Shown piece by piece: positions 7,775-16,354 of a DNA stretch of 64,000 nucleotides (the first letter of the stretch is position 1; each line of letters starts with the position of its first letter). A program made the position numbers and the translations under genes. The DNA is from Halobacillus yeomjeoni (GTDB taxonomy: Bacteria; Bacillota; Bacilli; Bacillales; Halobacillaceae): contig NZ_JAIVAI010000007.1 of the NCBI RefSeq assembly GCF_020171525.1, positions 80,081-144,080 of the forward strand, given 5' to 3'. The notes beneath the pieces were generated by a model. That model worked only from the letters and a program-made list of their open reading frames with translations, did no database searches and had not been told where the DNA came from.

Positions 7775-9238
7775 GTGTCTGAACGAGACCAGGAATTACG
7801 AGAATCAGCAGCTGAAGAAATAAAAAAGCATAAAGAAAGAGTAGAATCCGATCCATACCGCCTTTCTTTCCACCATATGCCGCCTGTTGGTCTGCTCAAT
7901 GACCCGAATGGGTTGGTGCAGTGGAACGGAACGTATCATTTGTTTTATCAATGGATGCCTTTCGATACCGGACATGGAGCAAAATTCTGGGGGCACTATA
8001 CTTCTAAAGATTTGATGAACTGGAATCATGAGAAACCCGCATTGACGCCTTCAGACTGGTTCGACAAAAATGGGGTCTACTCTGGAAGCGCGATTGTTCA
8101 CAATGACCTTCTGTATTTGTTTTATACAGGAAATGTAAAAGATGAAAACGGGAACCGTGAAACCTATCAGTGTATGGCTGTATCAGAAGATGGTGTGAAC
8201 TTTGAGAAAAAAGGTGTTGTCGTAGAACTCCCGGAAGGCTACACGGCCCACTTCAGGGATCCGAAAGTGTGGAAACAGGGAGAGCACTGGTATATGGTCA
8301 TTGGTGCGCAAAGTGAGGATTTACAAGGAAAAGCGGCCCTCCTGCGTTCGGATAACTTGTACGATTGGAAGCATTTAGGGGATATCACAGGAAGTGGAGA
8401 AAATGAATTGGGGAGCTTCGGATACATGTGGGAGTGCCCGGATGTGTTCAGATTAGAAGACCAGGATATTCTTTTGGTTTCTCCACAAGGTTTAGAATCG
8501 GACGGAATGGATTTTGCCAATACGTATCAAAGCGGCTATTTTGCAGGGAAGTTGAATTATGATCAAGGAGAATTTAAGCATGGAGACTTCCGTGAATTAG
8601 ATCGGGGCTTTGAATTCTATGCTCCGCAAACGACATTAGATGAAAAAGGAAGAAGGATTCTTGTCGGATGGATGGGAGTTCCGGATCAATATGAACAATC
8701 CCACCCTACGATTGAGCATCAATGGATTCATTGCCTTACAATGCCGAGAGAGTTGACATGGAATGGTTCTCAGATCATTCAAAGTCCCTTAGAAGAAATG
8801 AAGGAAATGCGGGGGCCTGTACTCATGCATTCCTCCATCACCATTGAAAATGATCAAAAAGCGGTCCGAGGAATCGAAGGCCGGCCTGTGGAACTGAACA
8901 TTGAATTTGACCGGTTGGATGATCAATTTGCAATCGAATTGTTCCAATATGCCTCAATCAGTTATAAAGATGAGGTCCTTACTTTATCAAGGCCGCATTT
9001 AGAAGACAAAACAAAAACAGAATTCCGCCGTGTTCCATTGCAACAAGGTTTGAAGCAGCTTCATTTGTTCATTGATCACTCGACGTTAGAGATTTTCGTG
9101 AACGGTGGAGAGGAAGTCTTTTCGTCCCGCATCTATCCGCAGCCGGAGGAAGAACGGATTCTATTTACTTCTTTAGGAACAAGTACGTTTTCCGTTGAAC
9201 AATGGAAGCTGGGCGGATACAAATGGAATGACGAATAA
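7775..9238 (+). CDS. sacA: Sucrose-6-phosphate hydrolase, glycoside hydrolase family 32
   Basis: A 487-residue GH32 enzyme. The nucleophile Asp43 sits in LLNDPNGL, the transition-state aspartate in FRDPKVW (near residue 160), and the acid/base glutamate in WECPDVF (near residue 222). A beta-sandwich domain follows (residues about 345-485). No signal peptide is seen, so it is cytoplasmic, consistent with hydrolysis of PTS-imported sucrose 6-phosphate to glucose 6-phosphate and fructose. Initiation is at GTG 7775; AGGGGTGG lies a few bases upstream and no in-frame ATG competes. It is translated just behind scrK. Confidence 0.92.
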   Translation: MSERDQELRESAAEEIKKHKERVESDPYRLSFHHMPPVGLLNDPNGLVQWNGTYHLFYQWMPFDTGHGAKFWGHYTSKDLMNWNHEKPALTPSDWFDKNGVYSGSAIVHNDLLYLFYTGNVKDENGNRETYQCMAVSEDGVNFEKKGVVVELPEGYTAHFRDPKVWKQGEHWYMVIGAQSEDLQGKAALLRSDNLYDWKHLGDITGSGENELGSFGYMWECPDVFRLEDQDILLVSPQGLESDGMDFANTYQSGYFAGKLNYDQGEFKHGDFRELDRGFEFYAPQTTLDEKGRRILVGWMGVPDQYEQSHPTIEHQWIHCLTMPRELTWNGSQIIQSPLEEMKEMRGPVLMHSSITIENDQKAVRGIEGRPVELNIEFDRLDDQFAIELFQYASISYKDEVLTLSRPHLEDKTKTEFRRVPLQQGLKQLHLFIDHSTLEIFVNGGEEVFSSRIYPQPEEERILFTSLGTSTFSVEQWKLGGYKWNDE

Positions 9239-9304
9239 TCTACGATAAATTGTCGATTTGTGGTACTATAAAATTAATGTATATCGTATGAAGGGGTCAT
9301 AGCT

Positions 9305-9850
9305 ATGAGTGAATCTTCTAAGAAAATGAAAGCACATGAGCGGAGAGAATATATTCTCACATTACTTAAACAACGAGGAGTGCCTGTCACAGGCAGTTCG
9401 TTGGCAGAAGAGATGAATGTAACTCGACAAGTCATCGTAGGAGATGTCTCTCTACTGAAAGCAAGGAATGAGCCTATCGTAGCAACAAGCCAAGGTTATA
9501 TGTACATGACCGATGCCAAAGAGGACTTGGCTTTTAAAAAGACGATCGTTTGTCAACACGGGTCAGACGAGACCGAAGAAGAACTGCACATATTAGTCGA
9601 CCACGGAGTGGTCGTTCAAGACGTAGTCGTTGAACACCCTATTTATGGTGACTTGACGGCTCAACTGCGAATTGCAAATCGCCGTGATGTTAAAAAATTC
9701 ATGGAACAGATGAGATCGACCAGTGCATCATTCCTGCTAGAGCTGACAGACGGTATTCATACACATACCATTGCAGCAGACAGTGAGGCAGCTTTAAAAG
9801 AAGCAGAAGAAGCTCTCCTGGAATCTGGTATCTTGATGAAAACTTCATAA
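9305..9850 (+). CDS. niaR: Niacin-responsive repressor NiaR (HTH plus 3H domain)
   Basis: A 181-residue regulator. Residues 8-65 are a winged helix (HERREYILTLLKQRG... VTRQVIVGDVSLLK), which matches the YrxA/NiaR family closely. Residues about 75-178 form the 3H domain, with conserved histidines in CQHG, VDHG/VEHP and IHTHTI that bind metal and niacin. In Firmicutes NiaR represses NAD synthesis (nadBCA) or niacin transport genes when niacin is present; none of these targets is in the window, so it acts on distant genes. It is monocistronic, with AAGGGG upstream of the start and a terminator behind. Confidence 0.88.
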   Translation: MSESSKKMKAHERREYILTLLKQRGVPVTGSSLAEEMNVTRQVIVGDVSLLKARNEPIVATSQGYMYMTDAKEDLAFKKTIVCQHGSDETEEELHILVDHGVVVQDVVVEHPIYGDLTAQLRIANRRDVKKFMEQMRSTSASFLLELTDGIHTHTIAADSEAALKEAEEALLESGILMKTS

Positions 9851-9860
9851 AAAGAAAACA

Positions 9861-9899
9861 AAAAGGTATGCTTTCCGAATGGAGGCATATCTTTTTTTA
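9861..9899 (+). terminator. Intrinsic terminator after niaR
   Basis: An imperfect stem (AAAGGTATGC... GGCATATCTTT) is followed by seven T. Confidence 0.75.
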
Positions 9900-9970
9900 T
9901 GTAATTCATCATTTGATGTGTGATATAGTTAAGTGATAGTAATTTGTTATAAAAAGGAAGGTGGACTTCA

Positions 9971-11413
9971 GTGAACATCATTCCCTACATTTTGAGTATC
10001 ATTCTAGGCTTGAACGTTCTGTTGGCGTTAGCCATCATCTTTTTAGAGCGTAGGGATGCAAGTGCCACTTGGGCTTGGCTAATGGTTCTGTTGTTCATCC
10101 CTATTGCAGGATTCTTACTATACTTGATTTTCGGAAGAAGGTTGAGTAAGAAAGAGATCTTCACATGGGACAAAAAGAGCCGGCTTGGACTTCTCACATT
10201 GGTTCAGGAACAATTGAAGTCAATAGAGAACCGTACGCTTGAGGTCAGGCATAAAGACATCATTCCTTACGAAGACCTGATATACATGCATTTGAAGAAC
10301 AATGATGCTCTTCTTTCACAGGACAATGAGGTGGAAGTCTACACAGATGGACAAAAAAAGTTCCACGCTCTTATTGAAGATATTGAAAAAGCGACTGACC
10401 ATGTCCATCTGCTATATTACATTTTCCGAGATGATAACCTTGGAGAACGCTTGGCTGAAGTTTTGATTAGAAAAGCGAAAGAAAACGTGGATGTGAAAAT
10501 CTTATATGATGATATGGGTTCCCGGTTATTAAGTAAGGCATATATCCGTAAAATCAAGGAAGCTGGGGGCGAAGTCGAGTCCTTTTTCCCTTCGCTCATT
10601 CCTAAAGTCAATCTGAAAATCAATTACCGCAACCACCGTAAGCTCGCGATTATTGACGGAAAGATCGGCTATATCGGCGGATTTAACATAGGGGATGAGT
10701 ACTTAGGGTTCAGCCGGAGGTTCGGTTATTGGAGAGATACTCATTTACGAGTGAGAGGGGGAGCTGTGCACCATATGCAAACCCGTTTCATTCTCGACTG
10801 GAACCATGCATCGCGCAGGGATATCTCTTATGAAGAAAGGTATTATCAAGCAGAGTCCAAAGGTGATGTGGGGATGCAGATTGTCTCCAGTGGACCGGAT
10901 TCAGAGTGGGAACAAATAAAAAATGGTTATATCAAAATGATCATGTCAGCAAAAGAGTCTGTCTATATCCAGACCCCATACTTCATACCGGATGACAGTC
11001 TGCTTGATGCATTGAGAATCGCGGCGCTCTCAGGCGTAGATGTAAGATTGATGATTCCGAATAAACCCGATCACCCATTTGTTTATTGGGCGACATTTTC
11101 AAATGTAGGTGACTTGCTTGCAGCAGGAGCGAAAATCTATGTGTATCAAAAAGGGTTTTTACATGCAAAAACGATCGTAGTCGATGAGAAAATCGCATCT
11201 GTAGGAACAGCGAATATCGATGTAAGAAGCTTCAAGCTGAATTTCGAAGTCAATGCTTTCCTTTATCATCCTGATACCGCTAAGGAACTGGCTGACCGGT
11301 TCCATGAAGATTTAGTAGAATCTACGGAATTGACTTACAAACTTTATCAATCCCGTACGACTTGGATTCGATTCAAAGAATCTATATCAAGGTTATTATC
11401 TCCAATTTTATAG
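9971..11413 (+). CDS. cls: Cardiolipin synthase
   Basis: A 480-residue membrane enzyme. Two N-terminal helices (residues 3-24 and 34-55) anchor it, and two phospholipase-D HKD motifs form the active site: NHRKLAIIDGKIGYIGG near residue 218 and HAKTIVVDEKIASVGTANID near 397. It joins two phosphatidylglycerol molecules into cardiolipin and glycerol. Initiation is at GTG 9971 with GGAAGGTGG upstream. Cardiolipin often rises with salinity in halophilic Bacillaceae, which would suit this organism; that link is from general knowledge and not visible here. Confidence 0.93.
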   Translation: MNIIPYILSIILGLNVLLALAIIFLERRDASATWAWLMVLLFIPIAGFLLYLIFGRRLSKKEIFTWDKKSRLGLLTLVQEQLKSIENRTLEVRHKDIIPYEDLIYMHLKNNDALLSQDNEVEVYTDGQKKFHALIEDIEKATDHVHLLYYIFRDDNLGERLAEVLIRKAKENVDVKILYDDMGSRLLSKAYIRKIKEAGGEVESFFPSLIPKVNLKINYRNHRKLAIIDGKIGYIGGFNIGDEYLGFSRRFGYWRDTHLRVRGGAVHHMQTRFILDWNHASRRDISYEERYYQAESKGDVGMQIVSSGPDSEWEQIKNGYIKMIMSAKESVYIQTPYFIPDDSLLDALRIAALSGVDVRLMIPNKPDHPFVYWATFSNVGDLLAAGAKIYVYQKGFLHAKTIVVDEKIASVGTANIDVRSFKLNFEVNAFLYHPDTAKELADRFHEDLVESTELTYKLYQSRTTWIRFKESISRLLSPIL

Positions 11414-11449
11414 TCTTCCGTCTGGTTGAAAAATAAGCATAACAATAAA

Positions 11450-11487
11450 AGAAGGTGACACGATCGTTTCGTGTCACCCTTTTTTCG
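11450..11487. terminator. Bidirectional terminator between cls and the HtrA gene
   Basis: GGTGACACGA pairs with TCGTGTCACC, with an A run on the left and a T run on the right, so it can serve both convergent genes. Confidence 0.9.
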
Positions 11488-11493
11488 TAGAAA

Positions 11494-12642
11494 CTATTGA
11501 GCAGATAGCTCCAATTCTGTTTTTACAGGTTCGCCATTCCGATATACTGTAATTTCGATATTATCGCCGATATTGGCTTTATTATAAAGGAATTGACGTA
11601 AATTCATCAGTGAATCGACTTTATTCCCTTCAATGGCTGTGATGACATCATACTTTTCTAAACCGGCTTGATGAGCTGGTGATTCCTGCTCAACGCCTTG
11701 GACAAGGACTCCGTGGGAGATATCAGCTGGTAAGTTCAATTCTCTTTGTAGAACTGATCCAGGTACCTGGCTCACATCCTGCAGGGAGACACCCATGTAC
11801 GGACGTTCAACTTTCCCGCTTGATTCCAAATCTTTGATTACGGGTTTGACGACGTTCATCGGGATGGAAAATCCGATACCTTCCACTTCTGCTTTTGCAA
11901 TCTTCATAGAGTTGATTCCGATGACTTCCCCTTGAAGATTGATCAAAGCGCCGCCGCTGTTTCCAGGGTTGATCGCAGCATCCGTTTGAAGGACTTCTGT
12001 CTGCCAGTCCGGCTTTTTGTCCCCGTTCAAATCTACTGGAATGTTTCTGTTCAAACCACTGACAATCCCTTTTGTAACTGAGCCGGCGAATTCCATGCCT
12101 AATGGGTTACCGATCGTAATGGCTGTTTGGCCGACCTCTACGTCATTGGCATCGGCAAAATTTGCAACCTTTTCGACATGTTCGCTATCTATTTGTAAAA
12201 CGGCAAGATCTGTGAAAGGGTCGCTGCCTTTCAATTCAGCATTCACTTTCTTTCCATCACTGAGGATGACTTCAAGTTCTGAAGCACCTTCAATGACATG
12301 ATGGTTAGTAACGACAAATGCGTCATTTCCATCTTCTTTATAGATGACCCCTGATCCATTGCCGGCTTTTTGAGTGCCTTGACGACTTTCCTGAATGTTT
12401 GTAATTCCGACTACCGCTTTCGAAGTCTCCTCTACAGCTTGTGTAACAGCTTCTTGTTTTTGACCGAAATTCAACTCATCAGCTTGAGCGGTCGGTTCAT
12501 CGGTGTTGATACTGATGGAAATACCTTTCCACTGAAAAAGAGTTGTGACGACAAAAACAGCAACAATGGCCCCCAGAACGCCGAAGGCCAGGCCGGAACG
12601 TTTATAATTGCGAGTGTTTTTTTTCTCATTTTCATTGATCAT
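11494..12642 (-). CDS. htrB: Membrane-anchored HtrA-type serine protease (DegP/HtrA, S1C)
   Basis: A 382-residue protease. One transmembrane segment (residues 18-37) leaves the rest outside the cell. The catalytic triad is His115 (VTNHHVIEGA), Asp145 (DPFTDLAVL) and Ser229 (NPGNSGGA). A PDZ domain spans about residues 275-370. It degrades or refolds misfolded secreted proteins. It is divergent from a CssRS-like two-component system, the same arrangement as B. subtilis htrB-cssRS, where secretion and heat stress induce it through CssR. The paralogue name (htrA or htrB) is therefore given by context and not by sequence alone. Confidence 0.9.
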   Translation of the reverse strand: MINENEKKNTRNYKRSGLAFGVLGAIVAVFVVTTLFQWKGISISINTDEPTAQADELNFGQKQEAVTQAVEETSKAVVGITNIQESRQGTQKAGNGSGVIYKEDGNDAFVVTNHHVIEGASELEVILSDGKKVNAELKGSDPFTDLAVLQIDSEHVEKVANFADANDVEVGQTAITIGNPLGMEFAGSVTKGIVSGLNRNIPVDLNGDKKPDWQTEVLQTDAAINPGNSGGALINLQGEVIGINSMKIAKAEVEGIGFSIPMNVVKPVIKDLESSGKVERPYMGVSLQDVSQVPGSVLQRELNLPADISHGVLVQGVEQESPAHQAGLEKYDVITAIEGNKVDSLMNLRQFLYNKANIGDNIEITVYRNGEPVKTELELSAQ

Positions 12643-12827
12643 GGATAAGTGCCCCCTTGGTTCATTATGAATGTATGAAATCCGTGACTTCTTTTGTCTA
12701 CATGTTGTATTCTACGATTGACCTATGGAATGACTTTGGACAAAATGTGGAAAAAGTGTGTAAAACACAAGGAAAGACTGAAAATATGAGAAAATGGGTA
12801 AAAGCTCTTTAGTAGGAGGTTTGATCT

Positions 12828-13517
12828 ATGGACTATAAAATCGGGATCGTTGAAGATGATTCGAACATACGTGAGATAGTCGAAGGTTATTTGAAAAAAG
12901 AAGGTTATGAAATCCATGCCGTTGATTCTGCAGAGAAAGCATGGGACGTGTTCAATTCAGAGTCCATGGATTTGTGGGTATTGGACATTATGCTTCCTGG
13001 AATGGACGGCTATGAATTTTGTAAGAGAGTCCGCCAAAGATCGGAAGTTCCCATCATCATCATATCTGCTAAAGATGAAGAAGTGGATAAAATCCTCGGT
13101 TTAGAATTAGGCGGGGACGATTACTTGACGAAACCATTCAGTCCACGTGAGCTTGTGGCTCGAGTGAAACGACACTTGAAGAAGTGGACGGCTATGAATA
13201 CATTTGATAAGCAAGGAAATGAAGAAAGGATAACAGCAGGGGATCTTACACTGAATGCCACCCAGAGACGGGCATATTTTGAAGGAATAGAAGTAGACAC
13301 CACTGCGAAAGAATTTGAAATGCTGAAAATCCTTGCCCAACAAACCAATCGTGCTTTTTCAAGGGAGGAATTATTGGTTCAAGTATGGGGAGATGACTAC
13401 TTTGGGAGCGATCGGGCCGTGGATGATTTAGTGAAAAGGCTGCGGAAGAAAATGAAAAACTTACCGATAGAAACTGTATGGGGACATGGATACAGGCTGA
13501 AGGACGAGGAGTCATGA
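12828..13517 (+). CDS. cssR: Response regulator, OmpR/PhoB family, CssR-like
   Basis: A 229-residue regulator. The receiver domain has the acidic pair E9-D10-D11 (VEDD), the phosphorylated Asp53 (LWVLDIMLPGMDGYEF), Ser/Thr near residue 82 (ISAKD) and Lys near 104 (LTKPF). A winged-helix DNA-binding domain follows (residues about 125-225, ending in GHGYRLK). LWVLDIMLP and the ISAKDEEVDKILGLELGGDDYL stretch resemble B. subtilis CssR. Divergent from the HtrA-type protease gene and overlapping the kinase start by four bases, it should activate the protease gene and itself in response to secretion stress. The ribosome site is TAGGAGG. Confidence 0.88.
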   Translation: MDYKIGIVEDDSNIREIVEGYLKKEGYEIHAVDSAEKAWDVFNSESMDLWVLDIMLPGMDGYEFCKRVRQRSEVPIIIISAKDEEVDKILGLELGGDDYLTKPFSPRELVARVKRHLKKWTAMNTFDKQGNEERITAGDLTLNATQRRAYFEGIEVDTTAKEFEMLKILAQQTNRAFSREELLVQVWGDDYFGSDRAVDDLVKRLRKKMKNLPIETVWGHGYRLKDEES

Positions 13518-14845
13518 AGCTGCTTTATCAACTGAATACAGCTTTTACTGCACTCATTGTGGTCTTGATGTCGTTCACTGCCTTTTTCATTTATTCTCTC
13601 CTTATGGATATGTTGATTCAAGATGAGCAGCGTCAGTTGAAAGCCAGGTCTGAGTTACTGGTCAACCTTATCAATGACCCGGGGGAAAAAAGGGAGACAC
13701 AACTCGCCCAGCTGCTCCAGGATCGCAATTATCCCATCTTGTTATTCAATAAAAGCAATGATCAGATCGTGTTCCGTACTCTTTCGAGGGAAACGTCCTT
13801 TTCCTGGATGGAAAACTATGAAGAAAAATGGATCGAAGAAGAAGTATGGGAAGGACAAAGCGGAAAGTATGTCGTCTATGACTTTCCAATCAATTCGAAT
13901 GGCGATCAAATAATGGTTATGGCTACACCCTTGAATGATCTCCAGTCGGTACAAACTGAATTTGCTCTCCGTATGCTTCTCATATTCTTTTTAGGTTTGG
14001 TCGTAGCGATCATCATCAGCTATTTCCTGACACGACGATTGGTTACTCCTCTGTCCAGGTTGAAACAAGAAGTGCAGAAGATCGAGAGGCGACAATTCCA
14101 CTCCGTCCAACCGGTCCAAGCATCTGGTGAGATCAAAGAGGTGGAGCAGAGTGTAAGGGAGATGGCCGCAGAGTTGTCCCGTTATATTCATTCTCAAAAG
14201 CAGTTTTTCCAAAATGCGTCCCATGAATTGAAAACTCCTTTAATGTCTATTCAAGGGTACGCAGAAGGAATTCGAGATGGAGTGTTTGAAGGACCGTCCG
14301 CTGAAAAAGGACTGAACGTAATTGTAAGTGAAACAGAGCGGTTAAAGAAAATTGTTAACGAAATGATCCTGCTTGCTAAATTGGATAGTAGTGAGGATGT
14401 ATACCATCCAGAACGTACAGATTTGATCAATCTGCTTCAACAATCGAAAGACCGGATGATTCCATTAGCTAAAGAGAGGCAGGTCGATTTAAAAACTAAC
14501 TTCGATTTCTCCTTTTATTCCATAGTCGATCCAGAGCGGGTTCTGCAAGCTTTGATCAACATCATAAGCAATGCAATCCGCCATGCAGAGAGTGAAGTAA
14601 GTATCCATACAGACGTTGGAAGTGAAGAAATAATAATCAAAGTTACGGATGATGGGGAAGGGATCTCTGAAGATCTTTTACCTCAATTGTTTCAGCGGTT
14701 TATAAAAGGGAAAGAAGGGGAAACCGGTCTGGGTCTGGCCATTTCCAGAGCAATCATAGAGCGTAGTGGAGGAAAGATTCAAGCTTCAAACCTGAAAGAA
14801 GGGAAAGGAGCCGTCTTCGAAATCCGATTACCGCGTAAGGATTGA
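13514..14845 (+). CDS. cssS: Sensor histidine kinase, CssS-like
   Basis: A 443-residue kinase. Transmembrane segments at about residues 10-32 and 152-172 flank an extracellular sensor domain of roughly 120 residues. A HAMP linker follows, then the dimerisation helix with His237 in FFQNASHELKTPLMS, then an ATPase domain with N box (NIISNAIRHA), G1 (DDGEGIS) and G2 (GLGLAIS). The start at 13514 overlaps the stop of the response regulator (ATGA), giving translational coupling. The GAGGAG ribosome site lies in the end of the upstream gene. It likely senses misfolded secreted proteins at the membrane surface, as CssS does. Confidence 0.88.
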   Translation: MKLLYQLNTAFTALIVVLMSFTAFFIYSLLMDMLIQDEQRQLKARSELLVNLINDPGEKRETQLAQLLQDRNYPILLFNKSNDQIVFRTLSRETSFSWMENYEEKWIEEEVWEGQSGKYVVYDFPINSNGDQIMVMATPLNDLQSVQTEFALRMLLIFFLGLVVAIIISYFLTRRLVTPLSRLKQEVQKIERRQFHSVQPVQASGEIKEVEQSVREMAAELSRYIHSQKQFFQNASHELKTPLMSIQGYAEGIRDGVFEGPSAEKGLNVIVSETERLKKIVNEMILLAKLDSSEDVYHPERTDLINLLQQSKDRMIPLAKERQVDLKTNFDFSFYSIVDPERVLQALINIISNAIRHAESEVSIHTDVGSEEIIIKVTDDGEGISEDLLPQLFQRFIKGKEGETGLGLAISRAIIERSGGKIQASNLKEGKGAVFEIRLPRKD

Positions 14846-14915
14846 ATGGAATCATCCATGGTATACTAGGTTCAGGAAACGATTCCATAAATAAGAAAGA
14901 GGGGTTGATCAACAT

Positions 14916-15434
14916 ATGGATGCTAAGCCATGTATGGATTCACTAACGGTGAAAAATTCACATGTACTGCCGCCGGATACGAATAGTCATGGAACGTTAT
15001 TTGGTGGTAAATTAATGGCATATATCGACGATGTCGCAGCAATTGCCGCTGTCCGGCACTGTCGAAAGCCTGTCGTGACGGCCTCCACAGATTCTGTCGA
15101 CTTTCTGCAGCCAGTGCATGAAGGGGATGCGATCTGCCTGGAAGCTTTTGTGACCTATACGCACAACACATCAATGGAAATCTTCGTAAAAGCCATTACA
15201 GAAAATCTTTTGACGGGGGAACGCAAAGTCTGCACAACAGCTTTCCTCTCCATGGTAGCGGTTGATGAAAACAACGAACCGACCCCGGTACCACCAGTGT
15301 ATCCGGAATCAGAAGAAGAGAAGTGGCTTCATAACGGTGCTCAAAAACGTCATGAACATCGGAAAGCGAGAAGGAAAGAATCAAAAGAACTCGCTGAAAA
15401 ATTCGGAACAGGTTTACCATGGTCAAACAATTGA
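14916..15434 (+). CDS. Acyl-CoA thioesterase, hotdog fold, YkhA-like
   Basis: A 172-residue cytoplasmic protein with the hotdog-fold acyl-CoA hydrolase pattern NSHGTLFGGKLMAYIDDVAA (residues 23-42) and a later STDSVDFLQPVHEGD strand, as in B. subtilis YkhA and Acot7-type thioesterases. It releases free fatty acid from acyl-CoA. It sits alone between the CssRS pair and the iron transporter. The ribosome site GAGGGG is about 11 bases upstream, slightly far. The charged C-terminal tail (residues 140-172) is typical of the family. Confidence 0.88.
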   Translation: MDAKPCMDSLTVKNSHVLPPDTNSHGTLFGGKLMAYIDDVAAIAAVRHCRKPVVTASTDSVDFLQPVHEGDAICLEAFVTYTHNTSMEIFVKAITENLLTGERKVCTTAFLSMVAVDENNEPTPVPPVYPESEEEKWLHNGAQKRHEHRKARRKESKELAEKFGTGLPWSNN

Positions 15435-15437
15435 ATA

Positions 15438-15480
15438 CAACAAAGCCCCTCTGCTTGGATGTAGAGGGACTTTTCATTTG
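15438..15480 (+). terminator. Probable intrinsic terminator after the thioesterase gene
   Basis: CCCCTCT and AGAGGGA form a short stem with an 11-base loop, followed by TTTT. It is weaker than the others in the window. Confidence 0.5.
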
Positions 15481-15596
15481 GCTGAAAGTTACGATATGTC
15501 ATTCTTTTACGGAAGAGAGAAAAGGGGGAGGTATTCAACCATAAAAAGTATCACATTGATATAGACAAGGATTGAAACACTCTTACCAGAGCCTAT

Positions 15597-15635
15597 AAAA
15601 GAAACTGCCCTTCATCAAGGGCAGTTTCTTTTATT
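15597..15635 (-). terminator. Intrinsic terminator of the iron transporter ATPase gene
   Basis: GAAACTGCCCTT pairs perfectly with AAGGGCAGTTTC around CATC. It has A/T runs on both sides and overlaps the stop codon region of the minus-strand ATPase gene. Confidence 0.85.
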
Positions 15636-16353
15636 TCATATCAACAAGTTCCAAGTCTGGACGCTTCTGCTGTTCTTCGCGAATCGTACAGATAGATTCC
15701 CAATCATAAGCAGCACCATCGCGCATCGTAATGATGCGATCGGCAATTGCTTTTGAATCTTCACGATCATGCGTTACGAAAATGGATGTGATACCCGTTT
15801 TCTTGATGATATCCTTCAACTCGCTGCGGATCTTGATTTGCAAGTCTGCATCCAAGTTACTGAACGGCTCATCCAAGAGCAATAAAGATGGTTTGGGTGC
15901 AAGGGCTCTGGCTAAAGCGATACGCTGCTGCTGACCACCACTCAACTCATGCGGATACCTTTTCGCATAGGAAGTCATATTGATCAGTTCCAGCACTTCC
16001 TGGACTCTCTGCTTTTTGGCTCTACGGCTGTAGCCTTTCAAACCAAACTGAATATTTTCAGCTACAGTCATGTGAGGGAAGAGGGCATAATCTTGAAAAA
16101 CCATTCCGATCCCTCGTTTTTCAGGTAATACGAAACGCCGGTGATCTGTCATGACTTCACCATTAATTGTAATCGATCCCTGCCTTGGAGTTTCCAATCC
16201 GCATAACAGACGAAGAACGGTACTTTTTCCACTGCCGCTTTCTCCTAAGATAGAGATGATTTCTCCTTGTTCGATTTCCAGGTTGAAGTTTTGGATTGTA
16301 TTATTTTTTGTATTTCCATAACAAAAGCAAAGGTCTTTGATTTGAATGAACAT
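15631..16353 (-). CDS. fbpC: Ferric iron ABC transporter, ATP-binding protein (FbpC/FutC type)
   Basis: A 240-residue ABC ATPase. Walker A is GESGSGKS (residues 37-44), the signature is LSGGQQQR (near 137), and Walker B is LLLLDEPFSNLD (near 157). It lacks the roughly 100-residue C-terminal TOBE regulatory domain common in FbpC, ending soon after the H-loop (VTHD). It is separated from the permease gene by one base, so the two are cotranscribed and probably coupled. It drives iron import through the downstream-encoded complex. Specificity for ferric iron is inferred from the Fur boxes and the neighbouring binding protein. Confidence 0.88.
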   Translation of the reverse strand: MFIQIKDLCFCYGNTKNNTIQNFNLEIEQGEIISILGESGSGKSTVLRLLCGLETPRQGSITINGEVMTDHRRFVLPEKRGIGMVFQDYALFPHMTVAENIQFGLKGYSRRAKKQRVQEVLELINMTSYAKRYPHELSGGQQQRIALARALAPKPSLLLLDEPFSNLDADLQIKIRSELKDIIKKTGITSIFVTHDREDSKAIADRIITMRDGAAYDWESICTIREEQQKRPDLELVDMK

Positions 16354-16354
16354 A

